Assembly (NCBI GenBank): GCA_963578825.1
Contig: CAUZDW010000015.1
Coordinates: 26,196-90,195, forward strand
Direction of reading: 5' to 3'
DNA from: JAJDNS01 sp963578825
GTDB taxonomy: Bacteria > Acidobacteriota > Vicinamibacteria > Fen-336
DNA: 64,000 bases
The position numbers and the translations under genes are program-made. Positions within the stretch are counted from its first letter, which is position 1. The number at the start of each line of letters is the position of its first letter. The notes beneath the pieces were generated by a model. That model searched no databases. It had not been told where the DNA came from and was given only the letters and a program-made list of their open reading frames with translations. Positions 53,780-63,378 of this stretch are shown piece after piece.

Positions 53780-54547
53780 TCACCAGCGCAATGGGCCAGG
53801 AAAGAACTCGTCGACCAGTTCCCGATAGAACGGCTCGAGAGCCTCGTGATCCGGCGGCGTCGGGCTCTTGGAGTAGAGGTCGTAGGGATTGAAGGCGCGA
53901 ACCCACTCGAACATCTCCCGGTCGCGATCGTTCATGAGGTAGCCGTAGGCCCCTTCGCGGTGCGCCGCATGGAAGGAGTGGTACCGGATCATGTACTGGG
54001 CTTCGACGGGCAGGCGGTCCTTCACGACGTGGTACAGGTACTCGTCGTGGCCCCACGACATGCGGACGTTCTCGAGGCCGCAGCCCTCCTCGTAGATTCC
54101 CAGCCGCGTCTGGTACTCGGGCACGCGAGTGTCCGGGTTCCCGGCAAAGAGCTCCGGATACACGATCTTGTCCGAGAACGCGCATCCCACCGGATAGGTG
54201 TCGCCGACGACGGCCCACTGGGGCTCGTCGAACGAGCACAACACCTTTCCCAGGTCGTGGATAAAACCCGTCACGACGAACCACCGGGGATGACCGTCCG
54301 CGCGGATGGCCTCGGCGGTCTGGAGGGCGTGCTCGATCTGGGACAGGTCCGTGTCGGGGTCGCTGTCGTCGACGATCGAGCCGAGCCACTCGATCGCCTC
54401 CCAGACACCCATCTCCTTGCGACTCGGCGGGAGATACTCCTTCTCTTTAGCCTTCACGAAATCCAGGGTCTGGCTCTCGTGATTGAGCCGGTAGAGCTCC
54501 TTCACGCTGGGTCGCGCAGGCGACGTGTAGTTTCGAAATGCCGTCAT
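53780..54547 (-). CDS. myo-Inositol oxygenase (MIOX)
   Basis: A 255-residue di-iron HD-domain enzyme converting myo-inositol and O2 to D-glucuronate. The six iron ligands can be placed: His in IEHALQTAEAIR, His-Asp in VTGFIHDLGKV, His in SWGHDEYLYHVV, His in IRYHSFHAAH and Asp in NPYDLYSKS. Substrate-binding elements YLMNDRD and WVRAFNPYD agree with the mouse and human enzyme. MIOX is well known in eukaryotes and scattered in bacteria. GGAGAGGTG precedes ATG 54547. Its neighbours, the two Gfo/Idh proteins and the hydantoinase, suggest a cyclitol-to-uronate route. Confidence 0.93.
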   Translation of the reverse strand: MTAFRNYTSPARPSVKELYRLNHESQTLDFVKAKEKEYLPPSRKEMGVWEAIEWLGSIVDDSDPDTDLSQIEHALQTAEAIRADGHPRWFVVTGFIHDLGKVLCSFDEPQWAVVGDTYPVGCAFSDKIVYPELFAGNPDTRVPEYQTRLGIYEEGCGLENVRMSWGHDEYLYHVVKDRLPVEAQYMIRYHSFHAAHREGAYGYLMNDRDREMFEWVRAFNPYDLYSKSPTPPDHEALEPFYRELVDEFFPGPLRW

Positions 54548-54589
54548 CACACCTCTCCTTCCTCCCCCGAGCATCATTCTCTCCCAGAA

Positions 54590-57500
54590 TCACGTGGCCT
54601 CTCCGCCACCCGTTTCCTCGGGCGGGCCGTAGCCTCCGCCGCCCGGCGTCTCCAGGATGAGCCGATCGCCGGCGTTCACGTCACGGCCGTCGATCGGATC
54701 GAGCTCATCCTCTTCCCCGCTGGCACGCACGAGCCGCTGCCGCCCGGGGCGTCCCGCCTCGCCGCCCTCGAGACCGTACGGGCCCTCTCGGCGGTGCTGG
54801 CTCAGAATCGAAAGCGACATCTCGTCGGTGAACACCAGCTCTCGGACGATCCCGTCGCCGCCGCGGAACCGCCCCGCGCCCCCCGAGCCCCGGCGGACCG
54901 CGAAGCGCTCGACTCGAACAGGGTAGCGGTGCTCGAGGATCTCAGGGTCGGTGATCCTCGTGTTGGTCATGTGGCTGTGCACCGCGCTGGCGCCGTCCCG
55001 GTCCGGCAGCGCGCCACAGCCGCCGCAGACCGTTTCGTAGTAGCCAAAGGCCGACGTCCCGAAGGTGACGTTGTTCATCGTCCCCTGGCTGCAGGCCGCC
55101 ATTCCCAGCGCCTTCATCAAGGTGTCGACGAGCCGCTGAGAGGTCTCCACGTTTCCGCCGACGACCGCCGGGGCATCTCTCGGGTCGTCAGGAAACAGCG
55201 GGCTCAAGAGGCCTCCGGGGATCGTCAGGGACACGGCGCGCAGCAGACCTTCGTTGAGAGGCAGGGGCTCGCGAACGAGCAGGCGCACCACGTAGAGCAC
55301 GACGCTCCTGACGATGGCAGGCGTCGCGTTCAGGTTGCCCGGGTGGACGCCTCCGCTTCCCGTGAAGTCGACGCGGGCGGCCCCGTCGGCCACGTCGATG
55401 CGAACCCTGAGCGGCGTGCCGTCGTCCAGGTGCTCTTCGGCCTCGTACCGCCCGGATCCGAGACGCTCGAGGGCCGTGCGCACACACCGAGCGGCCTGTG
55501 CGCCGAGGGCGTCCATCATCCCCCGCACCTTCCGAGCCCCGTGGCGTGCGCACAGCTCACGCAGCGCCAGGGCCCCGCGGTGGTTCGCCGCGACCGCGGC
55601 GCGCAGGTCGGCGAGGTTGTCCTCCGGGCTGCGGCTCGGGTACGGCGCATCGAGGAGAATCCGGCGCATCGTCTCCCATCGGGCCACCCCGGCGTGGACG
55701 AGGTGCGTGGGGGGAATGACCACACCCTCCTCGGCCAGCCGGGTGGCGTCGGGGGGCATCGAGCCCGGCCGGATGCCGCCGAGCTCGGCGTGGTGGGCGC
55801 GGCTCGCCAGGTACCCCAGGAGCTCTCCCGAGGTCGAGTGGGCCGGGGTCACCACCGTCACGTCGGGCAGATGCGAGCCCCCGAAGCGAGGATGGTTGGT
55901 CACGATGACGTCGCCGGGTCGCATCTCGACAACCTCGCCGAGGCTGCGCACGCAGAGCCCCAGCGAGCCGAGGTGCACGGGAATGTGGGGCGCGTTCACC
56001 ACGAGCTGGCCCTCGGGGTCCAGCAGCGCACACGAGAAATCGAGACGCTCCTTGACGTTGGTGGAGACAGCTGTGCGGCGCAGCTGCTCCCCCATCTCTT
56101 CGACGAGGGCGCCGAAACGGCTGGTGAACAGCTCCAGCTCCACTGCCGCCGATGAGGTCCGATGGGACTCGGTGATGCCGGGAGCCTCCTTGGCCCGGTG
56201 CATCAGGATCGCTCGCTCGCCGTCGACCCCGGCGGTCCACCCCGTCTCGACCACGGTGGCGCAGTGCTCCTCGACGATCAGGGCCGGGCCGCGGAGCCTG
56301 GCGCCCGGGGACAGGCGGGACCGCTCGTAGACGGGGGCGTGGACCCACCGCCCCGAGAACCGCGCTCGCTGCTGCCCGGCCGGCTCGGCCTCCGCCACCT
56401 CCGACGCCGTCCCCGCGGCCGCCGGGCCCGGGGCTCGCGACGACGCCACGACCCGGAGCGACTCCAGCTCGACGGGCCGCCCCTCGGGACGATGGCCAAA
56501 CTCTTCGCGGTACCGGCTCTCGAACAGATCGCGAAGCGACTCGCCCTCGACGAGCTCGATCGAGAGCGTCGCGTCCTGGCCCAGGAACCGCAGCTGGGCG
56601 ATGCGTCGTCGGACCGCGACGTCGCGACTCGCCACGCCCTCCGCCTCGACCGCGGCCCTGGCGCGTTGCTCGAGCTCCCTGATCCAGGCGGGCACGCTCG
56701 ATTCCACGTCGGGCAGCGCATCGAGCACCTGGCGCTCCTCGATGCGCTCCACCACGGCAACGGCCAGACCCTCGGCGCTCAACAGGCTGGCGTCCGCGGG
56801 GACGAGCACCGTCTCGACGCCCAGCCTCTCCGCCACCGCGCACGCGTGCTGACCACCGGCGCCACCAAAGGCCACGAGCGCGTAGTCGACGGGGTCGTAC
56901 CCCCGGCGGAGAGACACGGCACGGATCGGATCGGCCATGCGCTCGTTCGCAATCTCCAGGAATCCTTCCAGCAGCCCGTCGGGGTCGGCGACCTCCCCGG
57001 TCTCCTTTCGCAAGCGCGCGAGCACCTCGTCCAGGCACTCTCGGGCCGGACCAGCGTCGACGGGAATCGCGAAGCGCTCCGGAGCGAGACGGCCAAGAAG
57101 CAGGTTCACGTCCGTGAGGGTGAGCGGGCCTCCGGCGCCGTAGCAGGCCGGGCCAGGGTCGGCACCGGCACTGCGCGGCCCGACGAACAGCCCCGTCGAG
57201 GCGACCCCGCAGATCGAGCCCCCACCGGCCGCCACGCTCTCGATGGCGAGAGCGGGCACGAGCAGGTGGGCCTCCCCCACCCGGTGCTCGAACTGGTACT
57301 CGTAGTCTCCGTCGAACCGGGCCACGTCGGTGCTCGTGCCCCCCATGTCGAACGTGAGAATCCGGCTGAGTCCCGAGCGGCGGGCCACGGCAGCCGCGCC
57401 GACGACGCCTCCGGCTGGTCCGCTCAGCAGGCTGTCTTTCGGTCTGAACGACCCGGCCCGGACCAGCCCTCCCGCACTCGTCATGGCGTGGAGCGTCCCC

Positions 57501-58429
57501 TTTGGGAGACCGTCGCCGACCCGGTCCAGGAGCCCGCGAATGACGGGCGTCAGGTACGCGTCGATCACCGCCGTCTCGGCCCGGGGCAGGACCTGGATCC
57601 GGGGAGCCAGATCGCTCGAGACCGACACGTGCTCGAATCCGAACTCCAACAACACGTCGCGAAGCCGCTCCTCGTGCCCAGGGTTCCGGTAGGAATTCAG
57701 CAACGCGATGGCGGCGACCCGCACGCCCGCGTCTCGCGCGCGCTCGATGGCGGGGCGGAGCGTCCCGAGCTTCAGGCGCTCGATCACCGATCCATCGGCC
57801 CCGATCCGCTCGGGCACCTCGATGACGTCTGCGTAGAGCGGCTCGGGCCTGTGCACGACGAGTGAAAACAGGTCGCTGCGCTGCTGGGTCCCGATGCGCA
57901 GGAGGTCGCCGAACCCGCGGGTGACGAAGAAGGCGACGGGCTCGCCCTGCCGCTCGAGAAGCGCGTTGGTGCCACGAGTGGTGGCCAGGCGCATGGCGAG
58001 AGGTGGGAGGGCGGCACCGGTTGGGGTCCCGGTCACCAGCCGCGCGGCGAGAAGGGGCGCCTCCTCAGGCGAAACGAGCTCGAAGGCGGAGCCGGTCTCC
58101 GGCGCCGCGGACATGGGGTCAGCGCACTCGAGGATTTCTGTTTCGGGGTCGTGGGAGACGACCTCCGACTCCCACCGCGCCCCACCCAACGGACGAAACA
58201 AGAAGCCTCGGACGAAGTCCCGCGGGGCCGACCAGGCGACGTCCACTCGCAGGTGCGTCGAGTCGTGTGCCGCCAAGACTCGTCCACGAAGCGCTGAGCT
58301 GCTCAGCACCTTGGCATGATGTCGGCGGCCTTCCGGATCCCGGGCAACGCAGTCCGTGAAGGTACCGCCCGTGTCGATCGACACCTGCCAGGCATCCGAA
58401 GCGGGCCTCTCGCGCATGGGTGCGGTCAT
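54590..58429 (-). CDS. Fused hydantoinase A/B (5-oxoprolinase family)
   Basis: A 1279-residue cytoplasmic ATP-dependent amidohydrolase. The HyuA part (about 1-690) has SIDTGGTFTDCVA, RLATTRGTNALLER, SAGGLVRAGSF, LSGPAGGVVGA, FDMGGTSTDVARF and SAGADPGPACYG. After a ~30-residue joint, HyuB (about 715-1275) has LEIFTSRF-like ELELFTSRF, RLDFSCALLDPEGQLV, NHPRFGGSHLPDVTVV, DFTGSGGVHPGN and a C-terminal GGGGYGPPEE. The full-length fusion matches eukaryotic and bacterial 5-oxoprolinase, opening 5-oxoproline to glutamate; hydantoin or N-methylhydantoin are other options. It lies 42 bases upstream of MIOX and heads the minus-strand run. Confidence 0.88.
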   Translation of the reverse strand: MTAPMRERPASDAWQVSIDTGGTFTDCVARDPEGRRHHAKVLSSSALRGRVLAAHDSTHLRVDVAWSAPRDFVRGFLFRPLGGARWESEVVSHDPETEILECADPMSAAPETGSAFELVSPEEAPLLAARLVTGTPTGAALPPLAMRLATTRGTNALLERQGEPVAFFVTRGFGDLLRIGTQQRSDLFSLVVHRPEPLYADVIEVPERIGADGSVIERLKLGTLRPAIERARDAGVRVAAIALLNSYRNPGHEERLRDVLLEFGFEHVSVSSDLAPRIQVLPRAETAVIDAYLTPVIRGLLDRVGDGLPKGTLHAMTSAGGLVRAGSFRPKDSLLSGPAGGVVGAAAVARRSGLSRILTFDMGGTSTDVARFDGDYEYQFEHRVGEAHLLVPALAIESVAAGGGSICGVASTGLFVGPRSAGADPGPACYGAGGPLTLTDVNLLLGRLAPERFAIPVDAGPARECLDEVLARLRKETGEVADPDGLLEGFLEIANERMADPIRAVSLRRGYDPVDYALVAFGGAGGQHACAVAERLGVETVLVPADASLLSAEGLAVAVVERIEERQVLDALPDVESSVPAWIRELEQRARAAVEAEGVASRDVAVRRRIAQLRFLGQDATLSIELVEGESLRDLFESRYREEFGHRPEGRPVELESLRVVASSRAPGPAAAGTASEVAEAEPAGQQRARFSGRWVHAPVYERSRLSPGARLRGPALIVEEHCATVVETGWTAGVDGERAILMHRAKEAPGITESHRTSSAAVELELFTSRFGALVEEMGEQLRRTAVSTNVKERLDFSCALLDPEGQLVVNAPHIPVHLGSLGLCVRSLGEVVEMRPGDVIVTNHPRFGGSHLPDVTVVTPAHSTSGELLGYLASRAHHAELGGIRPGSMPPDATRLAEEGVVIPPTHLVHAGVARWETMRRILLDAPYPSRSPEDNLADLRAAVAANHRGALALRELCARHGARKVRGMMDALGAQAARCVRTALERLGSGRYEAEEHLDDGTPLRVRIDVADGAARVDFTGSGGVHPGNLNATPAIVRSVVLYVVRLLVREPLPLNEGLLRAVSLTIPGGLLSPLFPDDPRDAPAVVGGNVETSQRLVDTLMKALGMAACSQGTMNNVTFGTSAFGYYETVCGGCGALPDRDGASAVHSHMTNTRITDPEILEHRYPVRVERFAVRRGSGGAGRFRGGDGIVRELVFTDEMSLSILSQHRREGPYGLEGGEAGRPGRQRLVRASGEEDELDPIDGRDVNAGDRLILETPGGGGYGPPEETGGGEAT

Positions 58430-58502
58430 TCTAGAGCGTCTCTCTTGCGGGCCCGTACTTTGCGTGCAGGACCCATAGGCCCGAGCTCGCGTCGTGCCCG
58501 GC

Positions 58503-58508
58503 TACAAT
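58503..58508 (+). promoter_or_regulatory. Candidate -10 element TACAAT before the kinase gene
   Basis: TACAAT matches five of six positions and lies 22 bases before the GTG start at 58531, with GGGGGAGGTGA immediately downstream as ribosome site. As with the VKOR and mrcB genes the implied leader is very short. No clear -35. Confidence 0.35.
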
Positions 58509-58530
58509 GACCGCTCGGGGGAGGTGACGC

Positions 58531-61185
58531 GTGGGAGGTGATCGGGACGCTCGAGCAAGGGAGCTCTTCCTGGCCGCTCTCGACCGCCCACCCGAAAAGC
58601 GGCGCTCCTTCCTCCAGGAAGCCTGCGAGAGCGACGAGGATCTCCGTCGAGAGGTGGAGTCGCTCCTGGCTCACCACGACGAGAGGGGCTCGTCGTCTCT
58701 GATCGAAGCCCCCACCACGGTCCGCCCCACGAAGCCCGCCCCTCCACGCAACGTGGGCCCCTACTGGCTGCTGCAGAAGCTGGGCGAGGGCGGCATGGGC
58801 GAGGTCTACGAGGCCGAGCAGGAGAAGCCGGTCAAGCGACGCGTCGCGATCAAGCTCGTGAAGTGGGGCATGAGCAGCGAGGAGGTCCTGGCCCGCTTCG
58901 AATCCGAGCGCCAGGCCCTGGCGCTCATGAGCCACCCGAACATCGCCCGGGTGTACGACGCGGGGGCGACGGAGGACGGCCGGCCCTACTTCGCGATGGA
59001 GCACGTTGCGGGCATTCCCATCACCGCCTACTGCGACACGCACCGGCTCAGCGTCGAGGAGCGCCTGGGGTTGTTCATCCAGGTCTGCCACGGCGTCCAG
59101 CACGCCCACCAGAAAGGAGTGATCCACCGAGACATCAAGCCGCCCAACATCCTGGTGGCGATCGAGGACGGAAGACCCGTTCCCAAGATCATCGACTTCG
59201 GTGTGGCCAAGGCAACCTCGATGCGATTGACCGAGCGCACGCTCTTCACCCAGCTGGGCCAGTGGATCGGCACCCCCGAGTACATGAGCCCGGAGCAGGC
59301 GGAGATGACGGGTCTGGATATCGACACCCGCACCGACGTCTACTCGCTGGGGGTGGTGCTCTACGAGCTCCTGGTGGGTGCCCGGCCCTTCGATCCCCGG
59401 GAGCTGCGCGAGGTGGGCTTCGACGAGATGCGGCGCACGATTCGCGAGAAGGAGCCCGCCCGCCCAAGCACCCGGGTAAGCGGCATGGGCGGCGCCGCCC
59501 GGACGGCAGCCAGCAGCCGCAGCACAAATCTGCCGGCCCTGGCCCGTGGTCTGCGGGGCGACTTGGACTGGGTCACGATGAAGGCGCTGGAGAAGGACCG
59601 CACCCGGCGCTACGGCTCGCCGGCGGAGCTGGCGGCGGATCTCGAGCGACACCTTCGCGACGAGCCGATCGTGGCCAGCCCTCCCAGCACGGCGTACCGG
59701 GTGCGGAAGTTCGTGCGGCGGCACCGGCTGGGCGTGGCCGCATCGGCGGCGGTCATCGCCGCCTTGCTGATCGCGATCGCCGGCACCAGCATCGGCCTGC
59801 TCCAGGCGCGGCGGGAGGCCGCGCGCGCGCGGCAGGTCTCGGAGTTCCTGGTGCGGATGTTCGAGGACCTCCACCCGGACGCCGGTCTGGGCCCGACGTT
59901 GTCGGTGCGGGACATGCTCGACCGCGGAGCGAGTCGCCTCGACCGCGATCTCGCCGATCAGCCCCTGGAGCGCGCACGGCTCATGGCGGCCATCGGCAGT
60001 GTGTACACACAGATCGGCGGCTACGATGAGGCCCGACTGCTGCTGGAGGGGTCCCTGGCGATGCGGAGCGCGCTTCCGGGTGACGATCATCCGGACGTCG
60101 CCGTGAGCACTCATTCTCTCGGCTGGCTTCAGTACTGGAGCGGCGACTACCCGGGCGCGCGCGCGTCCCTGGAGCGCGCCCTGGAGATACGCGAGGCCGC
60201 CTATGGCCCGGACCACCCGCAGGTGGCATTCAGCCTCACCAGCCTCGGCTTCGTGCTCTGGAGGAGTGGCGAGTACGGTCTGGCCCGATCCCACCTCGAG
60301 CATGCCGTGGCCATCCACGAGAAAACGCTGGGACCGAACAACTCGAACGTCTCTCACCCGCTGTACTCCCTGGGGATCGTGCTTCTCGACACGGAGGAGT
60401 ACGAGAAGGCCCGCTCGGCCCTGGAGAGATCCCTGACGATCCGCGAGCGATCCTACGGCCCGGACAATCCCTTGGTGGGCTGGGCGCTTCACGAGGTCGA
60501 TCGCGTCCACCTGCTGACCGGAGACCGCGAGACCGCCAGACCGTTCTTCGAGCGGTCGCTGGCAGTCCAGGAGAAGGCCCTGGGACCGGACCACCTCTTC
60601 GTGGCCTTCCCGGTCACGAAGCTGGAGATCGTCCACTCCCTGGAGGGCGACTACGAGGCCGCGCGGCCACTCTTCGAACGTTCACTGGCCATCCGTGAGA
60701 GAGCGCTGGGGCCGGATCATCCGGACGTGGCGTGGAGTCTGCGGTCCTTTGGCGCCCACCTTCGCCGCACTGGCGACCCGGAAGGCGCCCGGCGCCTCTA
60801 CGAGAGGGCTCTGACCATCACCGAAAACGCCTACGGAGCCGAGCACGTGGAGGTGGCTCGCTGCCTGGAGTCCCTCGCGTACCTGGAGGCGATCGAAGGC
60901 CACCACGCGGGGGCGCGATCGGGCTACGAACGGGCCCTGGCCATTCGCCGGAAGACCTTCGCCCCCGACCATCCGCGTGTCGGAACCGACCTCTACCAGC
61001 TTGCCTGTGTGGAGGCCGGGGCAGGAGACAGGAAGAGAGCCCTCGAGCGTGTGCGTGAGGCCATCGACGCGGGCTGGGCGCGCGCCTTGATCTTCGACGA
61101 CCCCGACCTGGCTCCGCTCCGCGGCGACCCCCGGTTCGAGGCCATCGTCACCGCAGTGCGGGGTCGGCTGGTCGGCACGACCTAG
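58531..61185 (+). CDS. Membrane Ser/Thr protein kinase with TPR sensor domain
   Basis: An 884-residue Hanks-type kinase. Residues ~80-370 carry LGEGGMGEVYEAE (P-loop), VAIKLVKWG (Lys about 108), HRDIKPPNIL (Asp about 202), DFG (about 222), GTPEYMSPEQ and DVYSLGVVLYELL; all catalytic residues are intact. A membrane helix (about 400-424) leads to an extracytoplasmic domain of at least eight ~42-residue TPR units with the recurring core R-x-x-x-(Y/L)-G-P-(D/N)-H-P. The 42-residue form is typical of kinesin-light-chain-like TPRs. GTG start behind GGAGGTGA. It is divergent from the hydantoinase. Its target is unknown. Confidence 0.93.
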   Translation: MGGDRDARARELFLAALDRPPEKRRSFLQEACESDEDLRREVESLLAHHDERGSSSLIEAPTTVRPTKPAPPRNVGPYWLLQKLGEGGMGEVYEAEQEKPVKRRVAIKLVKWGMSSEEVLARFESERQALALMSHPNIARVYDAGATEDGRPYFAMEHVAGIPITAYCDTHRLSVEERLGLFIQVCHGVQHAHQKGVIHRDIKPPNILVAIEDGRPVPKIIDFGVAKATSMRLTERTLFTQLGQWIGTPEYMSPEQAEMTGLDIDTRTDVYSLGVVLYELLVGARPFDPRELREVGFDEMRRTIREKEPARPSTRVSGMGGAARTAASSRSTNLPALARGLRGDLDWVTMKALEKDRTRRYGSPAELAADLERHLRDEPIVASPPSTAYRVRKFVRRHRLGVAASAAVIAALLIAIAGTSIGLLQARREAARARQVSEFLVRMFEDLHPDAGLGPTLSVRDMLDRGASRLDRDLADQPLERARLMAAIGSVYTQIGGYDEARLLLEGSLAMRSALPGDDHPDVAVSTHSLGWLQYWSGDYPGARASLERALEIREAAYGPDHPQVAFSLTSLGFVLWRSGEYGLARSHLEHAVAIHEKTLGPNNSNVSHPLYSLGIVLLDTEEYEKARSALERSLTIRERSYGPDNPLVGWALHEVDRVHLLTGDRETARPFFERSLAVQEKALGPDHLFVAFPVTKLEIVHSLEGDYEAARPLFERSLAIRERALGPDHPDVAWSLRSFGAHLRRTGDPEGARRLYERALTITENAYGAEHVEVARCLESLAYLEAIEGHHAGARSGYERALAIRRKTFAPDHPRVGTDLYQLACVEAGAGDRKRALERVREAIDAGWARALIFDDPDLAPLRGDPRFEAIVTAVRGRLVGTT

Positions 61186-61213
61186 CCGACCGAAGCGAGG
61201 CACTGGCACCGCG

Positions 61214-62155
61214 GTGGCCACCCCCGATCCACTGAGCGCGCTCCTGGACGACCAGGGCCTCGTCATTCTCGACGGGGGTCTGTCGACGGAGCTGGAAGCC
61301 CGCGGCCACGACCTGACCGGGGCGCTCTGGTCGGCCCGACTGCTCCTGGATGCTCCCGCGGCGATCGCCGACGTGCACGCAGCCTATCTCGAGGCGGGCG
61401 CCGACTGCGTCGTGAGCAGCAGCTACCAGGCGACGCTCGAGGGCTTCCGCCGCCGCGGTGTCGGCGCCGAAGAGGCCCGTGAGCGCCTGCGCACATCGGT
61501 CGACCTGGCGCGGGAGGCGCGGGACGCCTTCTCGCGAACGGCTCCGCCCGGACGGCGGCGCCCTCTCGTGGCAGCGAGCATCGGACCGTACGGCGCCGCC
61601 CTCGCCGACGGCTCGGAGTACACGGGACGCTACGACCTCGACGAAGCGGGTCTCTACGGTTTTCATGCAGAGCGCTTCGCCCTTCTCGCAAGCGCGGGCT
61701 CCGATCTGCTCGCCTGCGAGACCATCCCATCTCGCGCCGAGGCGCGAGTGCTGTTGAGGCTCCTCGACGAGACTCCAGGGGCCCACGCCTGGTTCACGTT
61801 CACCGCGCGCGACGACGCCCACATCAGCGATGGCACACCGGTCGTCGAAGTGGCGAGGGAGCTCGACCACGAGCGCATCGTGGGGATCGGCATCAACTGC
61901 GTTCCCCCAACCCTGGCCCCGGGGCTCCTCGGCACACTGCACAGCGCGATGGACCAGACCCTCGTTGCCTATCCGAACTCGGGAGAGGCCTGGAACGCCG
62001 CGGCGAAGCGCTGGGAAGGCGTGCCCGAAGGATCGGACCTGGCCGAGGCCTGCGTGACCTGGCAAGACGCCGGGGCGACGGTCATCGGGGGCTGCTGCCG
62101 GGTGGGGCCCGCAGCCGTCCGCCGCGTGCGCAAGCGACTCCTCGGCGAGGAGTAG
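61214..62155 (+). CDS. mmuM: Homocysteine S-methyltransferase
   Basis: A 313-residue barrel enzyme that methylates homocysteine, probably from S-methylmethionine. Zinc ligands: Cys in GIGINCVPP and the pair Cys-Cys in VIGGCCRVG near the end. Other family motifs are VILDGGLSTELEARG, SSSYQATLEGF, ASIGPYGAALADGSEYTG and LACETIPS. It starts at GTG 61214, 28 bases after the kinase stop, and is followed 11 bases later by the dipeptidase, so all three may form one transcript. Confidence 0.9.
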   Translation: MATPDPLSALLDDQGLVILDGGLSTELEARGHDLTGALWSARLLLDAPAAIADVHAAYLEAGADCVVSSSYQATLEGFRRRGVGAEEARERLRTSVDLAREARDAFSRTAPPGRRRPLVAASIGPYGAALADGSEYTGRYDLDEAGLYGFHAERFALLASAGSDLLACETIPSRAEARVLLRLLDETPGAHAWFTFTARDDAHISDGTPVVEVARELDHERIVGIGINCVPPTLAPGLLGTLHSAMDQTLVAYPNSGEAWNAAAKRWEGVPEGSDLAEACVTWQDAGATVIGGCCRVGPAAVRRVRKRLLGEE

Positions 62156-62166
62156 GATTCAAGGGA

Positions 62167-63369
62167 ATGAGAACACGACTCCTCACACTCGCCTGCCTTT
62201 CGTGTGTCGCGCCTCTCGAGAGCTCCGACGCATCGGTTTCCGAGCACGCGCAGAGGGTCCACACGAAGGCCTTCGTCTTCGATGCCCACGTCCACATGAT
62301 CAACCGCCAGCTCTCCCTGGGTGGCGACATCGGCGATCGTGCCCCGGACGGCCAGGTGGACCTCCCCCGCCTCAGGGAGGGTGGAGTGGATGCGCTCTTC
62401 TTCACGCTCTTCGTCACCGAGGAGTACTACCCCGGAAGACACGAGACCCGTCAGACGCTGCGGCTGCTGGATCTCGCCCTCGCGCAGATCGAGAAGAACT
62501 CGGACGTCATCGAGCTGGCCCTGAACGCCTCGGATGTCGAGCGCGTGGCGAGATCAGGCAAGATTGCCGCCGTTCTCGACCTGGAGGGAGGATTCGACCT
62601 CGACGGCGACTTGGGGGTCCTCCGGATGCTCCATCGGCTGGGCTTTCGCGTGCTCCAGCTCCCCGCCCACAACCACGCCAACGCCTTCGCCGACTCCTGC
62701 TGCGCGCCGAGCCGCTGGGGCGGGCTGAACGACCACGGCCGCGCCGTCGTCGGCGAGATGAACCGCCTGGGCATCGTCATCAACGTGTCCCACGCCTCCG
62801 ACGAAACGCTCGAGCAGGCCATCGACGTGAGCACGGACCCCGTGGTCGCCACGCACCACGGCCTGCGCAGCTTCAACGACATCCCCCGGCTGATGCCGGA
62901 GAGGCTCTTGAAGAAGCTCGCCGGGAAGGGCGGCTTGATCGGCTTCCACATTGGCCACTCGTTCCACAGCCCGAGCTACCACTCCTGGCGCACGAAGCTC
63001 GCGGGACGCACCTTCTGGGACACGACGGACGTGGAGCGGAAGGTCGCGCAGATGTCGATGGCCGAGATCGACGCGTTGGAGGTCGAGAGGTACCCGATGG
63101 TCGGGCCAACGCCACCCGACGAGCTGTTGATGTCCGTTGACCAGTGGCTGGATGTCGTCGACCGGGCCATCGAGCTGGTGGGCGACGATCACGTGGTGCT
63201 CGGAACGGACTTCGACGGGGGGCCGACGCTGCCCCGGGGCATGCGGGATGTCCGAGATCTACCGCTCATCACGGAAGCCATGTTGCGGCGCGGCTACTCG
63301 GAAGAGCGCATCCGCAAGTTCCTGGGTGGCAACCTCCTCAGTGTTTTCCGGACGGTCACCGAGAACTGA
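62167..63369 (+). CDS. Exported membrane dipeptidase (M19), second copy
   Basis: A 400-residue M19 dipeptidase with an N-terminal signal (RLLTLACLSCVAPL, possibly lipid-modified). Zinc ligands: HxH-type VFDAHVHMI (the usual HxD reads H-V-H here), Glu in VLDLEGGFD, His in VINVSHASDE, His-His in VATHHGLRSF, and LGTDFDGGP. It resembles the copy at 10830 in layout but is diverged. In M19 enzymes the first motif is normally HxD, so HVH is a point to check. Substrates are probably dipeptides, perhaps with D-residues. Confidence 0.87.
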   Translation: MRTRLLTLACLSCVAPLESSDASVSEHAQRVHTKAFVFDAHVHMINRQLSLGGDIGDRAPDGQVDLPRLREGGVDALFFTLFVTEEYYPGRHETRQTLRLLDLALAQIEKNSDVIELALNASDVERVARSGKIAAVLDLEGGFDLDGDLGVLRMLHRLGFRVLQLPAHNHANAFADSCCAPSRWGGLNDHGRAVVGEMNRLGIVINVSHASDETLEQAIDVSTDPVVATHHGLRSFNDIPRLMPERLLKKLAGKGGLIGFHIGHSFHSPSYHSWRTKLAGRTFWDTTDVERKVAQMSMAEIDALEVERYPMVGPTPPDELLMSVDQWLDVVDRAIELVGDDHVVLGTDFDGGPTLPRGMRDVRDLPLITEAMLRRGYSEERIRKFLGGNLLSVFRTVTEN

Positions 63370-63378
63370 CTGTCGTTT

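Noticed and set aside
58426..60636. A 736-codon minus-strand frame opposite the kinase
   Set aside because: Its repeats are the antisense of the TPR coding repeats; kinase motifs on the plus strand are complete.
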